The notes: a model not told the origin generated them from the letters alone. Positions 16,811 to 26,637 are shown, counted from the first letter of the stretch. The stretch: DNA of 64,000 nt from WHTI01 sp963826105 (GCA_963826105.1 CAWGWA010000008.1:1-64000); one strand, 5' to 3'. Made by a program: numbers and translations.

Positions 16811-19123
16811 TCAACGGAACCCTGTGAGCAGGTCATTCTCCTCCGCCCATGGCTGGGGCATGTACTCGAGGTAGTCGATGAAGAAGCTCCGCACCTGCTT
16901 CTTGGGCAAGGGGAGCGCCGGAAGGTCCACCCCGGGTCCCGCGACCTCGTATCCGCTCGTGTCCTTCGGGATCGAGATGCCCCGTGCGGTGGCCACGGCG
17001 ACGGTCGCTTCGTACGCCTGCTTGGCGAAGGCCGCCGCGGACAGATACTCGTGGCCGGCAAAAGCCTTGTGCGCTCGATCTGCCGAACCGTCGGCCCCCT
17101 TGAGCTCGTCAACGGCTCCAGGATCAGAGTCGAGGACCAAGGCCGCGACCTTCTCAGCGTGCTCGAGATAAGCGGCGGCCATCCAGCGATTCATGTTGTC
17201 GCGGTCGAACTGGCCGAAGTCCCACTCGTTGAACATGTAGCTCATGGCCGTCGAAGACTCATCGCCCACCCACACGAAGTAGCGATCTCCGTTTGGTCCA
17301 AAGTTCTTGTCGTTCTCGAAGTCGTAACCATCGTGGGGGTGGCTCAAGCCGAAGTGGTGCCATACTCGTGGGCGGCGACATTCGTCATCCCGTAGTAGGT
17401 CAGGGACGAGGGGCTGATGGCCAAGTAGATGAAACTCTGGGTTCCGTCCACATGATTGCTATCGGACATGCCGGGCCAGGTGCATCAGATGGTCAGAGGG
17501 GATCATGTAAGCGAAGCCCGAGCCTTCATAGTCCGCCGAGGGGTCATCAAGGGTGGCCGGAAGGTTCACGCTGTTGTGGACGAGCAGGTTCGCGTTCGCC
17601 GCGTAGGGATATCTCGGATAGCAGCTCGGAGCTGAATGGATGTTCGGGTCGACGACGTTCCCCGCCGTCCAGGAAGCCCAGCACGCCAGCTGTTTAGGGC
17701 CGTAGAAGTCGCGGTCCTGCGTGTCGGAGGTGAACTCGTTGAGCGGTCGTAGAGCTTGTAGCCTCGCCGCCAAGAACTCAGTATCGAGAAGTGCCGATCC
17801 ATCGAGGTCGGGGTTGCCCTCATAGACATTCATGTCCAGATCGATCGTCGTGGGCAGCTTTGACGGGGTGATCGAAGGTGGAAAAAGAGGTGATGAGGTG
17901 AACAGTGTGTCGATCGCAACATAGCGAGTAAGCAGCGCTAGATCCGTGCTCAGTTCCGCCGGCGTGCGGGCACCGCCCTCTGTGTATTCCCACACCGGGG
18001 GCATGATCTTGCCCGGCGGGGCATCAAGGTTCCAGCCTTGCGTGCGCCAGTCGGGACCGGCCGAGAGGTCATGGAACCACACCCGTCGCAGTTCACCGAG
18101 ACCGGTCTGCGGATCGTCTGGGGTGCTCCCGCCCCAGGCGATCAGTTTGCCTGTGTCGATGGCCCCGAAGTTGAAACCGGATTCGGGTTCCGGCTCGTCC
18201 GACTTGTCATAGACATGGAACTTGAAGTCATCGCGACCGAACCAATTGATGAAGAAGACGGTGTGCTCGGTTGTGTCGACGCCCTCGGGGGCATTGAACG
18301 CGAGGTGGCGCTCCACCGCCGATGCGCTGATCTCGAGGTTGTCGGCGATATCGAGCACGTTCGACGTTTGTGCGTTGTAGTTCAGTTGGTAGGCAGTCGG
18401 CGGCGTGGTGGTGCCCAACTCTGTGAGCTTCGCAAAGAACGCATCTTCGTAGGCCTCATCGGTGAAGACCATGTCGTAGTCGTATGTGTAACGGATGCCC
18501 AATGGGTCGCGCTCTCCGTTCACACTCGCGATCCGAGCGATCGGGTGGTTCTCCCGCGGCAACGACTCCACGAACGCCGATTCGTTGATCTGGCCGCGCT
18601 CGTACCCGAGGAACACGATGTTCACGGGAACCTTTTCTTCGAGGCGCGTCGGACCGGAGATCAGAAACGCCAGATCCCCGAAGGTGAAGGTCCAGTCGAG
18701 GGTCGCCTGCGGTTTGCCCGTGATGTTGCAAAGGACTACCGTGAACGCCTTTCCCGCCGGCACAGGAAAGTCGACAGTGTCGGGGGCACCGGGTAAGAGC
18801 GGATTGGTGTAGAGGTAAGAACCTGCCAACCAGTTGCCATCCGAGTCGACGACGTACATGTCCCAATCGCCCGCCTCGGGGCGGATGGTCGCTTGGAAGT
18901 GCCCGTCGCCGGGGGCGACGTAATCGAATGTGGTATCCGTCGTCTGCTCCTCCTTGGAGCAACCGTGTGTCAGGACATCGACAAGGGGAAGCGAGATGAA
19001 GGTCTCGGAGCCGTGGATCGTCTCGGGGTCCTGTTGTTCCGCGGTAGCCGTCCCAACCGTTCCAGCCAACAGCGATACCGCCAAGGTGACCACTAGGACG
19101 ATCGTGTACGCGACCCCCTTCAT
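16811..19123 (-). CDS. Secreted metalloprotease of metzincin type (two frameshifts)
   Basis: A large secreted protein of about 770 residues. The N-terminus MKGVAYTIVLVVTLAVSLLAG with TATAEQQ is a signal peptide. A beta-rich region resembling a pre-peptidase C-terminal domain follows (GDGHFQATIRPEAGDWDMYVVD, seen as DWDMYVVDSDGNW). The catalytic site lies near 17345-17365: correcting one missing C in GTATGGCACCACTTC gives HEYGHHFGLSHPHDG, an HExxHxxGxxH zinc motif. A second break lies at about 17461 (LARHV/SDSNHVDG). Beyond it the C-terminal helices run to 16811. The gene stands alone. The family is not one I can name, and the substrate is unknown. Confidence 0.75.
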
Positions 19124-19294
19124 GAACTTTTCCCCGTGGTTGGCGCGTGGTTGATCACGGCGATTCTCCTCTCGCTTCCGCTATGGAGCAGTCTACGGTC
19201 GATTTGGGCTAGATGCCCGTCATGAACACAATGGGGCGGTTCTTAGAGGCGACGCCAGTACTGAAGTTGTAGCCAGCCGGTACAGATGTTGTAG

Positions 19295-19510
19295 CGAGAG
19301 CGGTCGCCGGAGCTACCACGGCCGATCGTCGAAGGCCTCGGCACGTGGGGGATCCGGTGGATGCCGGTACTGGGCGATGAGGATCACGACCCGCACCTGC
19401 TGCTATGGGACATGCATCGAAGCATCGATCTCGCGGCAACCCCCAACCGCCGCGTCGTGGTGCATTTTTCTTTCGGGGATCCGGTCCACAAGGGCTTGCT
19501 TCGCTTCTAG
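19295..19510 (+). pseudogene. Remnant of an HxlR-type regulator with SCP2-like C-terminal domain
   Basis: An open stretch of about 71 codons without a start reads PIVEGLGTWGIRWMP, then DPHLLLWDMHRSIDL and NRRVVVHFSFGD, ending at TAG 19510. This resembles the link between the winged helix and the SCP2-like domain in actinobacterial HxlR-family regulators. The DNA-binding half and most of the SCP2 domain are absent on both sides, so the piece looks like a decayed gene. The rest of 19124-19564 (intergenic, about 440 bases) shows no convincing gene. Confidence 0.5.
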
Positions 19511-19530
19511 GAAACGCAACCCAGGACGGC

Positions 19531-19556
19531 ACCGGCCCCCGATCCGGAGGGCCGGT
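19531..19556 (-). terminator. Hairpin downstream of the PadR-linked membrane gene
   Basis: ACCGGCCC and GGGCCGGT form a perfect 8-bp stem around a 10-base loop, 8 bases beyond the stop of the minus-strand gene at 19565. There is no clear U-tract, so it may be a Rho-assisted or stabilising hairpin rather than a classic intrinsic terminator. Confidence 0.45.
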
Positions 19557-19564
19557 GGGTCGGA

Positions 19565-20299
19565 TCAGGTCGTCTGGGGAACCTTGGTGGGCTCTTGTGA
19601 TACTTCTGCGACTGCGCCGACCAGGATCGCCAACCCCACGAGCGGCGGCACGATCATCCAGAAGAACGCCAGAGAAGGAACCGCGCCGGCTGCCACCATG
19701 AAGTTGCCGGCGGTCCGTCCTCGGGCCCTCAATATCAGACCTCCGGCCATGAGCGCCGCGAAGAAGACGGCGATGCAAAGCGCGCCGACATTCGTGGCCT
19801 TGGTCTCATCGATCAACTGACCGGTACCGGCCACGACATAGGTGGTAGCGAGGATCCCGGTCAGCACCGTCCACCAGTTCCAGGTCTTGGGTGCCTCGCT
19901 CCCATACGAGAACTCGGCCCCGCGCCGGCTGCGCGTCATCATCCACAACGAAAGCGAGACGAACACGGCGATGATCACCCCGAAAGCGGAAACCACCGCG
20001 GTGAGGCCATCACCCCCGCCTACGACGATCATCGCCACGGATAGTCCTATGGCGACCGAAGCAACAACTGCGGGCCATTTCTTGATCATCAGTGGTGCCT
20101 CCAATGCTTGTTCGGGGATCGACATCAACAGGTCGGGAAGGATGAAGAACCACGTGCGGGCACTCCCCCTGTCGTTGAGTCGATCAGAGAATGCTTGGGT
20201 CATCTCTCTCCCGTACTCCCGCCTGAACGAACGCGGGTAGAGGAAGAGCAGGGTGCGGTAGATACCGCGCTGGAGTTCGCGCCTCGGGCGCTCGCTCAC
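19565..20299 (-). CDS. PadR-linked membrane protein (permease-prefix type)
   Basis: A 244-residue protein starting at GTG 20299, in a GTGA overlap with the PadR stop. The first 80 residues (LYPRSFRREYGREMTQAFSDRL) match the cytoplasmic prefix found in PadR-associated permeases and membrane proteins. About six hydrophobic segments follow (VVASVAIGLSVAMIVV, AVVSAFGVIIAVFVSL, ILATTYVVAGTG, ALCIAVFFAALMAGG, LAFFWMIVPPLVGLAILVG). It has no FtsX domain. Such proteins are regulated with their PadR neighbour, often under envelope stress; the function here is unknown. Confidence 0.75.
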   Translation of the reverse strand: MSERPRRELQRGIYRTLLFLYPRSFRREYGREMTQAFSDRLNDRGSARTWFFILPDLLMSIPEQALEAPLMIKKWPAVVASVAIGLSVAMIVVGGGDGLTAVVSAFGVIIAVFVSLSLWMMTRSRRGAEFSYGSEAPKTWNWWTVLTGILATTYVVAGTGQLIDETKATNVGALCIAVFFAALMAGGLILRARGRTAGNFMVAAGAVPSLAFFWMIVPPLVGLAILVGAVAEVSQEPTKVPQTT

Positions 20300-20661
20300 G
20301 GATGCCCCGGATCGGGGATCGACCGGCGCGGGAAGGCTCTCTTGAGCAGAGAAGAGAGCCGTGCCACTTCGGCCTCGCGGACTCTCTCTCCGAGTCCGGT
20401 GCAACGGTAGTAACGGCGGCGTTCGTCGTCTTCGAGATCGGGACGCTCCTCGGACTCCTCGATCAAGCCTTCCTTCAGCATCCGCTTGATCGAGCCGTAC
20501 ATCGTTCCCGGTCCGATCCGCACCGCCCCGTCACTCAACGACTCGACGTCGCGCATGATGGCGTAGCCATGTTTCTCCTCATCCCGGAGGGCGAGGAGGA
20601 TGTGGAACGTCGCCGTCGGCAACGGGAGGAAGCTCGACGGGTCGTGCGATTCTCGGCTCAA
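20296..20661 (-). CDS. PadR family transcriptional repressor
   Basis: A PadR winged-helix protein of 121 residues. It starts at TTG 20661, placed 6 bases after AGAGAGG. Family motifs are FHILLALRDEEKHGYAIM, GPGTMYGSIKRMLKEGLIEE (as GPGTMYGSIKRML) and RRRYYRCTGLGERVREAE, the recognition helix and the beta-wing/tyrosine motif. It is the first gene of a two-gene operon with the membrane protein. A TATATC-N7-GATATA palindrome 55 bases upstream is its likely operator, giving autoregulation. Confidence 0.9.
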   Translation of the reverse strand: MSRESHDPSSFLPLPTATFHILLALRDEEKHGYAIMRDVESLSDGAVRIGPGTMYGSIKRMLKEGLIEESEERPDLEDDERRRYYRCTGLGERVREAEVARLSSLLKRAFPRRSIPDPGHP

Positions 20662-20715
20662 TGAACCTCTCTTTCTCGGACCATCGTCGCAGGTCCGCCA
20701 TATCCTGTCCACCGA

Positions 20716-20734
20716 TATATCGCTAGATGATATA
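20716..20734. promoter_or_regulatory. Probable PadR operator
   Basis: TATATC-GCTAGAT-GATATA is a 6-bp inverted repeat in an AT-rich patch that stands out from its GC-rich surroundings. It lies between the divergent padR (start 20661) and GNAT (start 20776) genes, so it could control both. AT-rich dyads of this type are usual PadR targets. Confidence 0.6.
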
Positions 20735-20775
20735 GCGGTCTGCATGATAGTCAAGCCCCACCTAGGATTTCGTCG

Positions 20776-21249
20776 ATGAGCAGGTATCAGGTTGGGAGTG
20801 ACGACCCCACGTCGGCGGACGTTCAGGCACTGCTGGATGGGCACCTGACGCTGATGAGGGCTACCTCTCCCCCCGAGGACGTCCACGCGCTGGACGCTTC
20901 CGGGCTCCGCGAGGAAGGCGTGTCGTTCTTCAGCGTCCGGGCGGACGGTGAGCTGCTCGGTGTCGGCGCCCTCAAGCATCTCGACCCCGATCATGCCGAG
21001 CTCAAGTCGATGCATACGGCTCAGGCGGCCAGGAGGAAGGGCGTTGCCCGCGCGATGCTCGAGCACCTGATAGCCACGGCGCGCGAACGCGGTTACACGC
21101 GCGTCAGCATCGAGACGGGCTCGATGGCAGCGTTCGGACCCGCCCGCGCTCTCTACTCGTCAGCCGGCTTCGAGGATTGCGGGCCCTTCGGCCACTACGT
21201 TCACAGCCCCCACAGCGTCTTCATGACCCTGAACCTGCAGGTCGACTAA
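20776..21249 (+). CDS. GNAT family N-acetyltransferase
   Basis: A 157-residue acetyltransferase with the GNAT core: LLGVGALKHLDPDHAELKSM, acetyl-CoA loop QAARRKGVARAML (R/QxxGxA type) and LYSSAGFEDCGPFGHY. The C-terminus with GPFGHYVHSPHSVFM is that of the YafP/PhnO-like small-molecule or polyamine subgroup. It is divergent from padR and converges with the LVIVD gene, sharing 4 bases (CTAA) at the stops. The substrate is unknown. Confidence 0.88.
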   Translation: MSRYQVGSDDPTSADVQALLDGHLTLMRATSPPEDVHALDASGLREEGVSFFSVRADGELLGVGALKHLDPDHAELKSMHTAQAARRKGVARAMLEHLIATARERGYTRVSIETGSMAAFGPARALYSSAGFEDCGPFGHYVHSPHSVFMTLNLQVD

Positions 21250-22730
21250 AGGATGCCGCCCACCAGTCCGTCGTCGCCCAGCAGGCAGAACGGCTTGTAG
21301 CCGGCCGGGAGCCCTGCCTTCGGAAGGACGAGTTCGGCCTCGGCCGCGGACAACCACTTTCCGGGGTTAGCGGAAGCCTCCGCGGTCGCGGTGTACCGGT
21401 AGATGTCGAGGCCTCGGGCGATGTCGTTCCCGTAGAGCCAGAAACTGCCGTCGTCCTCGATGACCGGCGTTTTGGCCGACCACGTGTCGCCGTTGGCGTT
21501 CCGGTACCAGGCGAGCTCCTTCATCCCAACGCCCTGGGTGCCGAGCGAGACGCCGACGAGGTTGGAGAGATCGACCACGCGGACTCCGCCGTTGTAATAG
21601 GCGATCGTCATGACCGCGTTGCTCGGACCCTGCTTGTGGATGTCGAAGACGTGAGCGGTGCAGCGCCCAAAGGGAGCCTCGTCGGTGGGACCGGCATCGG
21701 TGATGTTCCAGAAACCGACCTTGATCGGGGCGGCCTCGTCGGTGATGTCCCAAACGTGAACCCCACCATTGGGGCACTGTCCGGTGTCGGACGCGCCGGC
21801 GAACTCATCCTCGATGATCAGGTAGGTGTGATCGACGCCGTCGGCATCGGTCAGCGTGACCGGGTCCGACTGGTGATGGACGTTGATCATCGGGTCCACG
21901 ATCGTGGAGATGATGACCGGCTTCTCCTTGTCGGTGGTGTCGATGATGTTGGTGTGCGACAAGGCTGCCGAGTAGGCACGCGTGCCGTCGTCGTTGAAGG
22001 TGATGTCGTGCGACTCGCTGCCGAGCCCGGGGATGAACGGAAGCGGCAGCTCCCCTACCGGACGCGGGCTGGCGAGATCGCTGATGTCGGTGATCTCGAT
22101 CGCCGGCTCGTACGAGGTGATCAGGTCGGAGTTCGAGTTGTAGATGTACTTGCCACTCGGGTCAACGGTGTGGTTGTGCGAACCCTGTGCGAACGGAACC
22201 CACGAAACGGTCACCGGGTTGGTCGGGTCCGAGATGTCGGCGATGAAGGTTCCGAACCTCTCCGCCTTGGGCTTGAAGCCTAGGTCGGTAGCCTCGGTGA
22301 AGCAGGTTGAGTTGAGCCCGGGCGTGTAGCCGGTGTCCATCGTGAAGCTCACGTACGTCTTCTTGGGTGCACGCCGCTTAAGGGTCCTCTGCTTACGCTT
22401 GAAGACCTGGACGTCCCCCTGCTGGATCACGCAGTCGTAGACCCCAACGATCTCCGCGGACTCGGGATCGGTGATGTCGACGATCTGGAGCCCGTTCTTG
22501 TAGGAGCCGGCCAGGGCGTATCTCTTGCCCTTGATCTTGACGAACTCGATGTCGGTACCACCGTTGGTGACGTTGGATCCCTCGGCGGTCGCGTAGGGGA
22601 GGTTCTTGACCAGGCTCAGGTTGGGGCTTCCCTCGCCCGCCGTCTGAGCGTTCGCCGCGGAAACCGAGGCAGGAAGGGCCAGCAGACCGACGGCACCGGC
22701 GATCGCGGCAGCGAGACGTAGAGCACGCAT
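21246..22730 (-). CDS. Secreted LVIVD-repeat (beta-propeller) protein
   Basis: ATG 22730 gives a Sec signal peptide (LRLAAAIAGAVGLLALPASVSAANA). The mature part has repeats of the LVIVD type, such as GLQIVDITDPESAEIVG, TFIADISDPTNPVTV, IEITDISDLASPRPVG and VHVWDITDEAAPIKVG, ending with GGVRVVDLSNL. These fold as beta-propeller blades and are found in extracellular proteins of mostly unknown role. About 494 residues, no frame break. A long open frame runs upstream of the start but lacks protein character. Confidence 0.85.
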   Translation of the reverse strand: MRALRLAAAIAGAVGLLALPASVSAANAQTAGEGSPNLSLVKNLPYATAEGSNVTNGGTDIEFVKIKGKRYALAGSYKNGLQIVDITDPESAEIVGVYDCVIQQGDVQVFKRKQRTLKRRAPKKTYVSFTMDTGYTPGLNSTCFTEATDLGFKPKAERFGTFIADISDPTNPVTVSWVPFAQGSHNHTVDPSGKYIYNSNSDLITSYEPAIEITDISDLASPRPVGELPLPFIPGLGSESHDITFNDDGTRAYSAALSHTNIIDTTDKEKPVIISTIVDPMINVHHQSDPVTLTDADGVDHTYLIIEDEFAGASDTGQCPNGGVHVWDITDEAAPIKVGFWNITDAGPTDEAPFGRCTAHVFDIHKQGPSNAVMTIAYYNGGVRVVDLSNLVGVSLGTQGVGMKELAWYRNANGDTWSAKTPVIEDDGSFWLYGNDIARGLDIYRYTATAEASANPGKWLSAAEAELVLPKAGLPAGYKPFCLLGDDGLVGGIL

Positions 22731-22879
22731 CGAGAGAGTCCTTTCGTCGAGATGAGCCTTCGGTGGTGAGGTTCGCCGGAGGCTGATCGACTCCTGCGGT
22801 TCCATTTGCTTTGTCCGATTCATCCCAAATAGGATATCTACAGGGCGACTCGAAGCCGCGATCTCGAAGGGTGGTGGCC

Positions 22880-23347
22880 ATGCGCAAGCTCTCGATCCGA
22901 CGTTGGATGGGGCCCTTTCTCGCCGGGGCGGTGTTGGCCTTCTTCTTGTCTGCTGTGGTGGCCGCCCGCGATCCGCAGCGCCCCAGGGCCGGCGAGGAAC
23001 CAGGGTCAACAGCGTCCGCGGCAGAGGCATCGGGGGCCAGACTCGCCGCCTTGGTCGATGCCGGAGGAAAGATCGTCCGCCAGAAGGGCGTCCGCTCGGT
23101 GAAGCGGGTGGACAAGGGCAGCTACTGCATCCGGCCCTCGGCTTCTTCCGGCGTCTCCATCAGGAAGGCGGTCGTCGCGGTCTCGCCCGAGTACTTCCAC
23201 AGCGGGCTGACCGAGATCCAGGTGCAATGGGCGTCGAAGGGTGCATGTTCGACGAAGCAGATCGGCGTCTACACGAATGCCGATCCCGAGGGCGACGGGA
23301 CCTACGCCCCGTCCAACGAAGTTGCCTTCTCGATCATCGTTCCGTGA
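22880..23347 (+). CDS. Secreted or anchored protein of unknown function
   Basis: 155 residues. ATG 22880 gives a basic start and one hydrophobic segment (MGPFLAGAVLAFFLSAVVA) that may be an uncleaved anchor or signal peptide. The rest is a beta-like domain with two cysteines (GSYCIRPS, KGACSTKQ) that could form a disulphide, and VVAVSPEYFHSGLTEIQVQW. I do not recognise a family. It is divergent from the LVIVD gene. Confidence 0.6.
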   Translation: MRKLSIRRWMGPFLAGAVLAFFLSAVVAARDPQRPRAGEEPGSTASAAEASGARLAALVDAGGKIVRQKGVRSVKRVDKGSYCIRPSASSGVSIRKAVVAVSPEYFHSGLTEIQVQWASKGACSTKQIGVYTNADPEGDGTYAPSNEVAFSIIVP

Positions 23348-23436
23348 CCAAACTGACCCACTACCCACAGTCTCAGTAATCTCCGGCGGTAGACCGTTTC
23401 TCGTGGGCACCATTCGACCGCTACGATTCGGCGGTC

Positions 23437-24387
23437 ATGAGGAACTTCGCTGAGGCCGGGATCGTCCATCTTCGCCTCGTGATCCCCAGCCCTCGGGCGG
23501 ACGAGATCCTGGGGGGACTACGTGATTCCGCCGCCGTGATCAACGTCATCCATGTGCCCAACGCTTCCATCAAACCCAGTGGCGACCTCGTGCTGTGTGA
23601 TGTCGCCCGCGAAGAAGTCAGCGTGGTCATCGAAGGGCTCAAACGGCAGGGCATCGAGAAGGAGGGGTCCATCTCGGTCGACGCGATCGACTCGTCGATC
23701 TCCCATGAAGCCAGCCGCGCGTCGCTTGCCGCCCACGGTTCGGCCGCCGACGCAGTTATCTGGGAAGAGATCGAAGCCAGAACGTCGGAGAGCGCGGAGC
23801 TGTCGTTCAGCTTCGCTGCTTTCATGGTGCTTGCGACCTTGATCGCGGCCATCGGCATACTCACGGACTCGCAGATCCTCATCATCGGGGCGATGGTCGT
23901 AGGCCCGGAGTTCGGTCCGCTCGCCGGCTTCTGCGTCGCACTGGTTGAGCGGAGACCCGACCTGGCGAAACGATCGTTCAAAGCGTTGGTTGTGGGATTC
24001 CCTCTCGCGATCGTCGTGACCGTCGCCGTCGTCCTGATCCTGCAGGGCTTTGACCAGACGCCGAAGACGATCGACGCGCAGGGACGCGCGACCTTCTTCA
24101 TCGCGCACCCCGACGTGTTCTCCGTTCTCGTGGCACTCATCGCGGGAACGGCGGGTCTCTTATCGCTGACCACCGCGAAGTCCGGGGCGTTGATGGGTGT
24201 TCTGATCTCGGTGACGACTATCCCTGCGGCAGCGAATGTCGGCGTCGCGCTGGCCTACGCGGACCCCTCGGAGTTCCGGGGTGCCCTCGCTCAACTCGGA
24301 CTCAACCTCTTCTGCATCGTCGTCGCGGGATCGGCAACGCTCGCGGTGCAGAGGCGAGGGTTCCGCCAGCGCCTGTTGAGGTCCTAG
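23437..24387 (+). CDS. DUF389 family membrane protein
   Basis: 316 residues. The N-terminal soluble domain (HLRLVIPSPRADEILGGL, LVLCDVAREEVSVVIEGL) and the five to six membrane segments with ILTDSQILIIGAMVVGPEFGP and SGALMGVLISVTTIPAAANVGV are those of DUF389 proteins, widespread integral membrane proteins without an established function. ATG 23437 gives MRNFAEAG. The 3' end shares CTAG with the convergent MFS gene. Confidence 0.88.
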   Translation: MRNFAEAGIVHLRLVIPSPRADEILGGLRDSAAVINVIHVPNASIKPSGDLVLCDVAREEVSVVIEGLKRQGIEKEGSISVDAIDSSISHEASRASLAAHGSAADAVIWEEIEARTSESAELSFSFAAFMVLATLIAAIGILTDSQILIIGAMVVGPEFGPLAGFCVALVERRPDLAKRSFKALVVGFPLAIVVTVAVVLILQGFDQTPKTIDAQGRATFFIAHPDVFSVLVALIAGTAGLLSLTTAKSGALMGVLISVTTIPAAANVGVALAYADPSEFRGALAQLGLNLFCIVVAGSATLAVQRRGFRQRLLRS

Positions 24388-25546
24388 AGAACCGCAGGGA
24401 CCCGTGACTTGATCAGGCCGCTCAGGGCCACGAGGCTCAGGCTCACAACCGCGAGGAACCCGAAACCGAACCTCAGGGACGAAGCGCCCGAGATGACGCC
24501 GACTATCGGGGGCCCCAGGAGGAATCCGAGGTACGCGACGGTCGTGACGGTCCCCACGGCGCTTCCCCGCCGCTGCCTCAGAAGCGGATCGGCCGGCAAG
24601 ACCGAACAGTGTTGGAGCCACCACCGCGCAACCTGATCCGGCGAGCGACGAATCCGATCAGTGCGACTGGGATCGCCGTCGCCATAGCCGCGGTTACAAG
24701 GCCGATGGCGCTGATCGTCCCATGCGCCGACGAGCAGGCTCCTGTCGCTCACCCTCGCCCCGAAGAGGTGAGCGATCGTCCGACCACTCACCATGGCGGC
24801 GGCGAACAAACCCGGGCCGAGGCCACCGATCGCCGGGCCCGGCACCGAGGGTGCGCTCGAGATGAACCGCGCTCCACGCTTCGAGTCCTCCTTCGAGAAC
24901 GAACCCGAGTCCGCACAACCCTCCGAGAAGCAAGAACCACGGTTCGAAGCGGAGCTTCAAGCGCTCGCGAGCGGGACGGGCCTCGGCCCGCGGAGCGCGA
25001 TTGAAGGGTGCCGCTAACGTCACGATCCCGGCAAGACAGATGAGGATCAGAAGGTGACCAACGTCGGCTCTACGAGCGAGGCCAACCGACACACTCGCGA
25101 CGAGGAAGAAGCCCGAGAAAACCGCGTGCGCGAGGTTCATCAACCGTCGCTCGGTGGTGGCCTCCCAGTCGGTCGACGCCGCGTTGACGGCGATGTCGAG
25201 CATCCCCGACATCGCTCCCAGGAAGATCAGGGATCCGAACAGCAACGGCACCGAATCCACGAAGCCGGGGATCATCGTTGTCATCGCGAACAGAACCAGG
25301 AGCGGGGGAACGGTTCGTTGTCCGTAGCGGTCGTAGATCGGCCCCATCATCAGCATCGCGGGAAGGGCGCCGACACCGACTCCCAGTAGCGCCAGCCCGA
25401 AGACGGAATCGGAGGCGTTCACCGCCTCCTTGATCTCCGGAAGTAGCACCGCCCATCCGCCCCAGAAGGCCCCGAACACCGCGAAGGCCATCAGCAAGCC
25501 CAGCGCCCTACGGTCGATAAGGGGGCCCTTCCGAGATCGCGTCCAT
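24384..25546 (-). CDS. MFS transporter (three or more frameshifts)
   Basis: The pieces give a 12-helix major facilitator of about 385 residues. ATG 25546 (MDAISEGP) joins the main frame if one base is removed from GGGCCCCC near 25528, giving LIDRRALGLLMAFAVFGAFWGG. Then MMGPIYDRYGQRTVPP carries the loop 2-3 motif, and DIAVNAASTDWE and FNRAPR follow. A second break lies near 24840, a third near 24560-24700, and the C-terminus reads VTTVAYLGFLLGPPIVGVISG. This resembles sugar or small-molecule permeases of the DHA-like group, but the substrate is unknown. Confidence 0.75.
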
Positions 25547-25596
25547 ATCGGTGTTGTACAGCATCACCGAGGGTCGGGCCGAAGTAGCCTCTGCTG

Positions 25597-26193
25597 ATGA
25601 TTGAGATCCCACCCCTGTCGGGAGAGCGCGTTCGCCTGGAACCGCTATCCCACGGAGCTATCCCCGGTCTCGTCGCCGCGGCGTGCGGCCCCCGGGATAC
25701 CTACGACTACGCGCTGGTCCCCCCCGACGTCGAGGGCATGACGGCGTACGTGGATCAGGCGTTGGAGGAGCAACGAGATGGCGTCTCGGCCCCGCTAGCC
25801 ATCGTCGATGCGCAGCGCGACGAGATCGTCGGTAGCACCCGGTACATGGACATCGTCTATTGGGGGCCGGAGCCGGAGCTTCCCAGCGCGGTCGAGATCG
25901 GCAGCACGTGGCTGGCCGCCGCGGCCCAGCGAACCGGGATCAACACCGAGATGAAGTTGCTCATGCTGAGCCACGCGTTCGAGACTTGGAGGGTCCACCG
26001 CGTGACGCTCAAGACCGATGCCCGCAATCAGCGATCGCGGGCCGCCATGGAGCGGATCGGCTGCCGCTTCGAAGGCATCCGGCGGGCCCACATGCCGGCC
26101 CTCGACGGAGGTATCCGAGACACCGCCTATTACTCGATCCTCATCGCCGAGTGGCCCGAGGTCAGAGAGCTGATCCGATCAAAGAGCCGCTAG
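25597..26193 (+). CDS. RimJ/RimL-type GNAT acetyltransferase
   Basis: 198 residues with the order typical of ribosomal-protein-type GNATs: GERVRLEPLSHGAIPGL, GSTRYMDI, VEIGSTWLAAAAQRTGINTEMK (acetyl-CoA region) and VTLKTDARNQRSRAAMERIG. A small-molecule or antibiotic target is also possible. It is divergent from the MFS gene and precedes the DUF983 gene by 2 bases, so the two may be co-transcribed. Confidence 0.85.
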   Translation: MIEIPPLSGERVRLEPLSHGAIPGLVAAACGPRDTYDYALVPPDVEGMTAYVDQALEEQRDGVSAPLAIVDAQRDEIVGSTRYMDIVYWGPEPELPSAVEIGSTWLAAAAQRTGINTEMKLLMLSHAFETWRVHRVTLKTDARNQRSRAAMERIGCRFEGIRRAHMPALDGGIRDTAYYSILIAEWPEVRELIRSKSR

Positions 26194-26195
26194 CG

Positions 26196-26568
26196 ATGGT
26201 GCAGCGCAGCTTGACCACGGCGCTATCGCGGGGGCTCCGGAAGCGCTGTCCTCGGTGTGGCGGAAAGGGGATCTTCCGCTCGTGGGGCCAACTGAAGGAC
26301 ACCTGCCCCACCTGCGGCTACGCCTTCGTGACGGGAGGAGGGCTACTGGGTCGGGGCGGTCATCGTTAATACGGCGGTGGCGATGGGTTCGTTCTTCGTC
26401 CTGTTCGTCGGGACGATCCTGCTAACGATCCCCGATGTCCCCTGGGCGCTCCTCCTGGTGATCGCCCTGGGCTCGATGGGCCTGATCCCGATCGTCTTCT
26501 ATCCCGCCTCTAAGACGCTGTGGATGTCTCTCCACATCCACTTCAACCCCACGAGCGACCCCCTCTGA
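26196..26568 (+). CDS. DUF983 family zinc-ribbon membrane protein (frameshift)
   Basis: The N-terminus has a zinc ribbon, CPRCGGKGIFR and CPTCGYAF, then two membrane segments (FFVLFVGTILLTI, LLLVIALGSMGLIPIVFY) and a short tail. This is the DUF983 pattern. The frame breaks near 26340, where GGAGGAGGGCTACTGG must lose or gain a base to read GYWVGAVIVNTAVAMG. Restored length is about 123 residues. The function of the family is unknown. Confidence 0.8.
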
Positions 26569-26637
26569 GGCCCTGCCTGCGATAGCCTGACCGTACGAGC
26601 ATTCACTATCCGAGTAGACACTCACAAGGAGCCGGTC

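Noticed and set aside
19209..19290. A minus-strand coding tail ending in SKNRPIVFMTGI
   Set aside because: The preceding part of the frame is Arg/Pro/Gly-rich without conserved pattern and has no plausible start; not supported as a gene.
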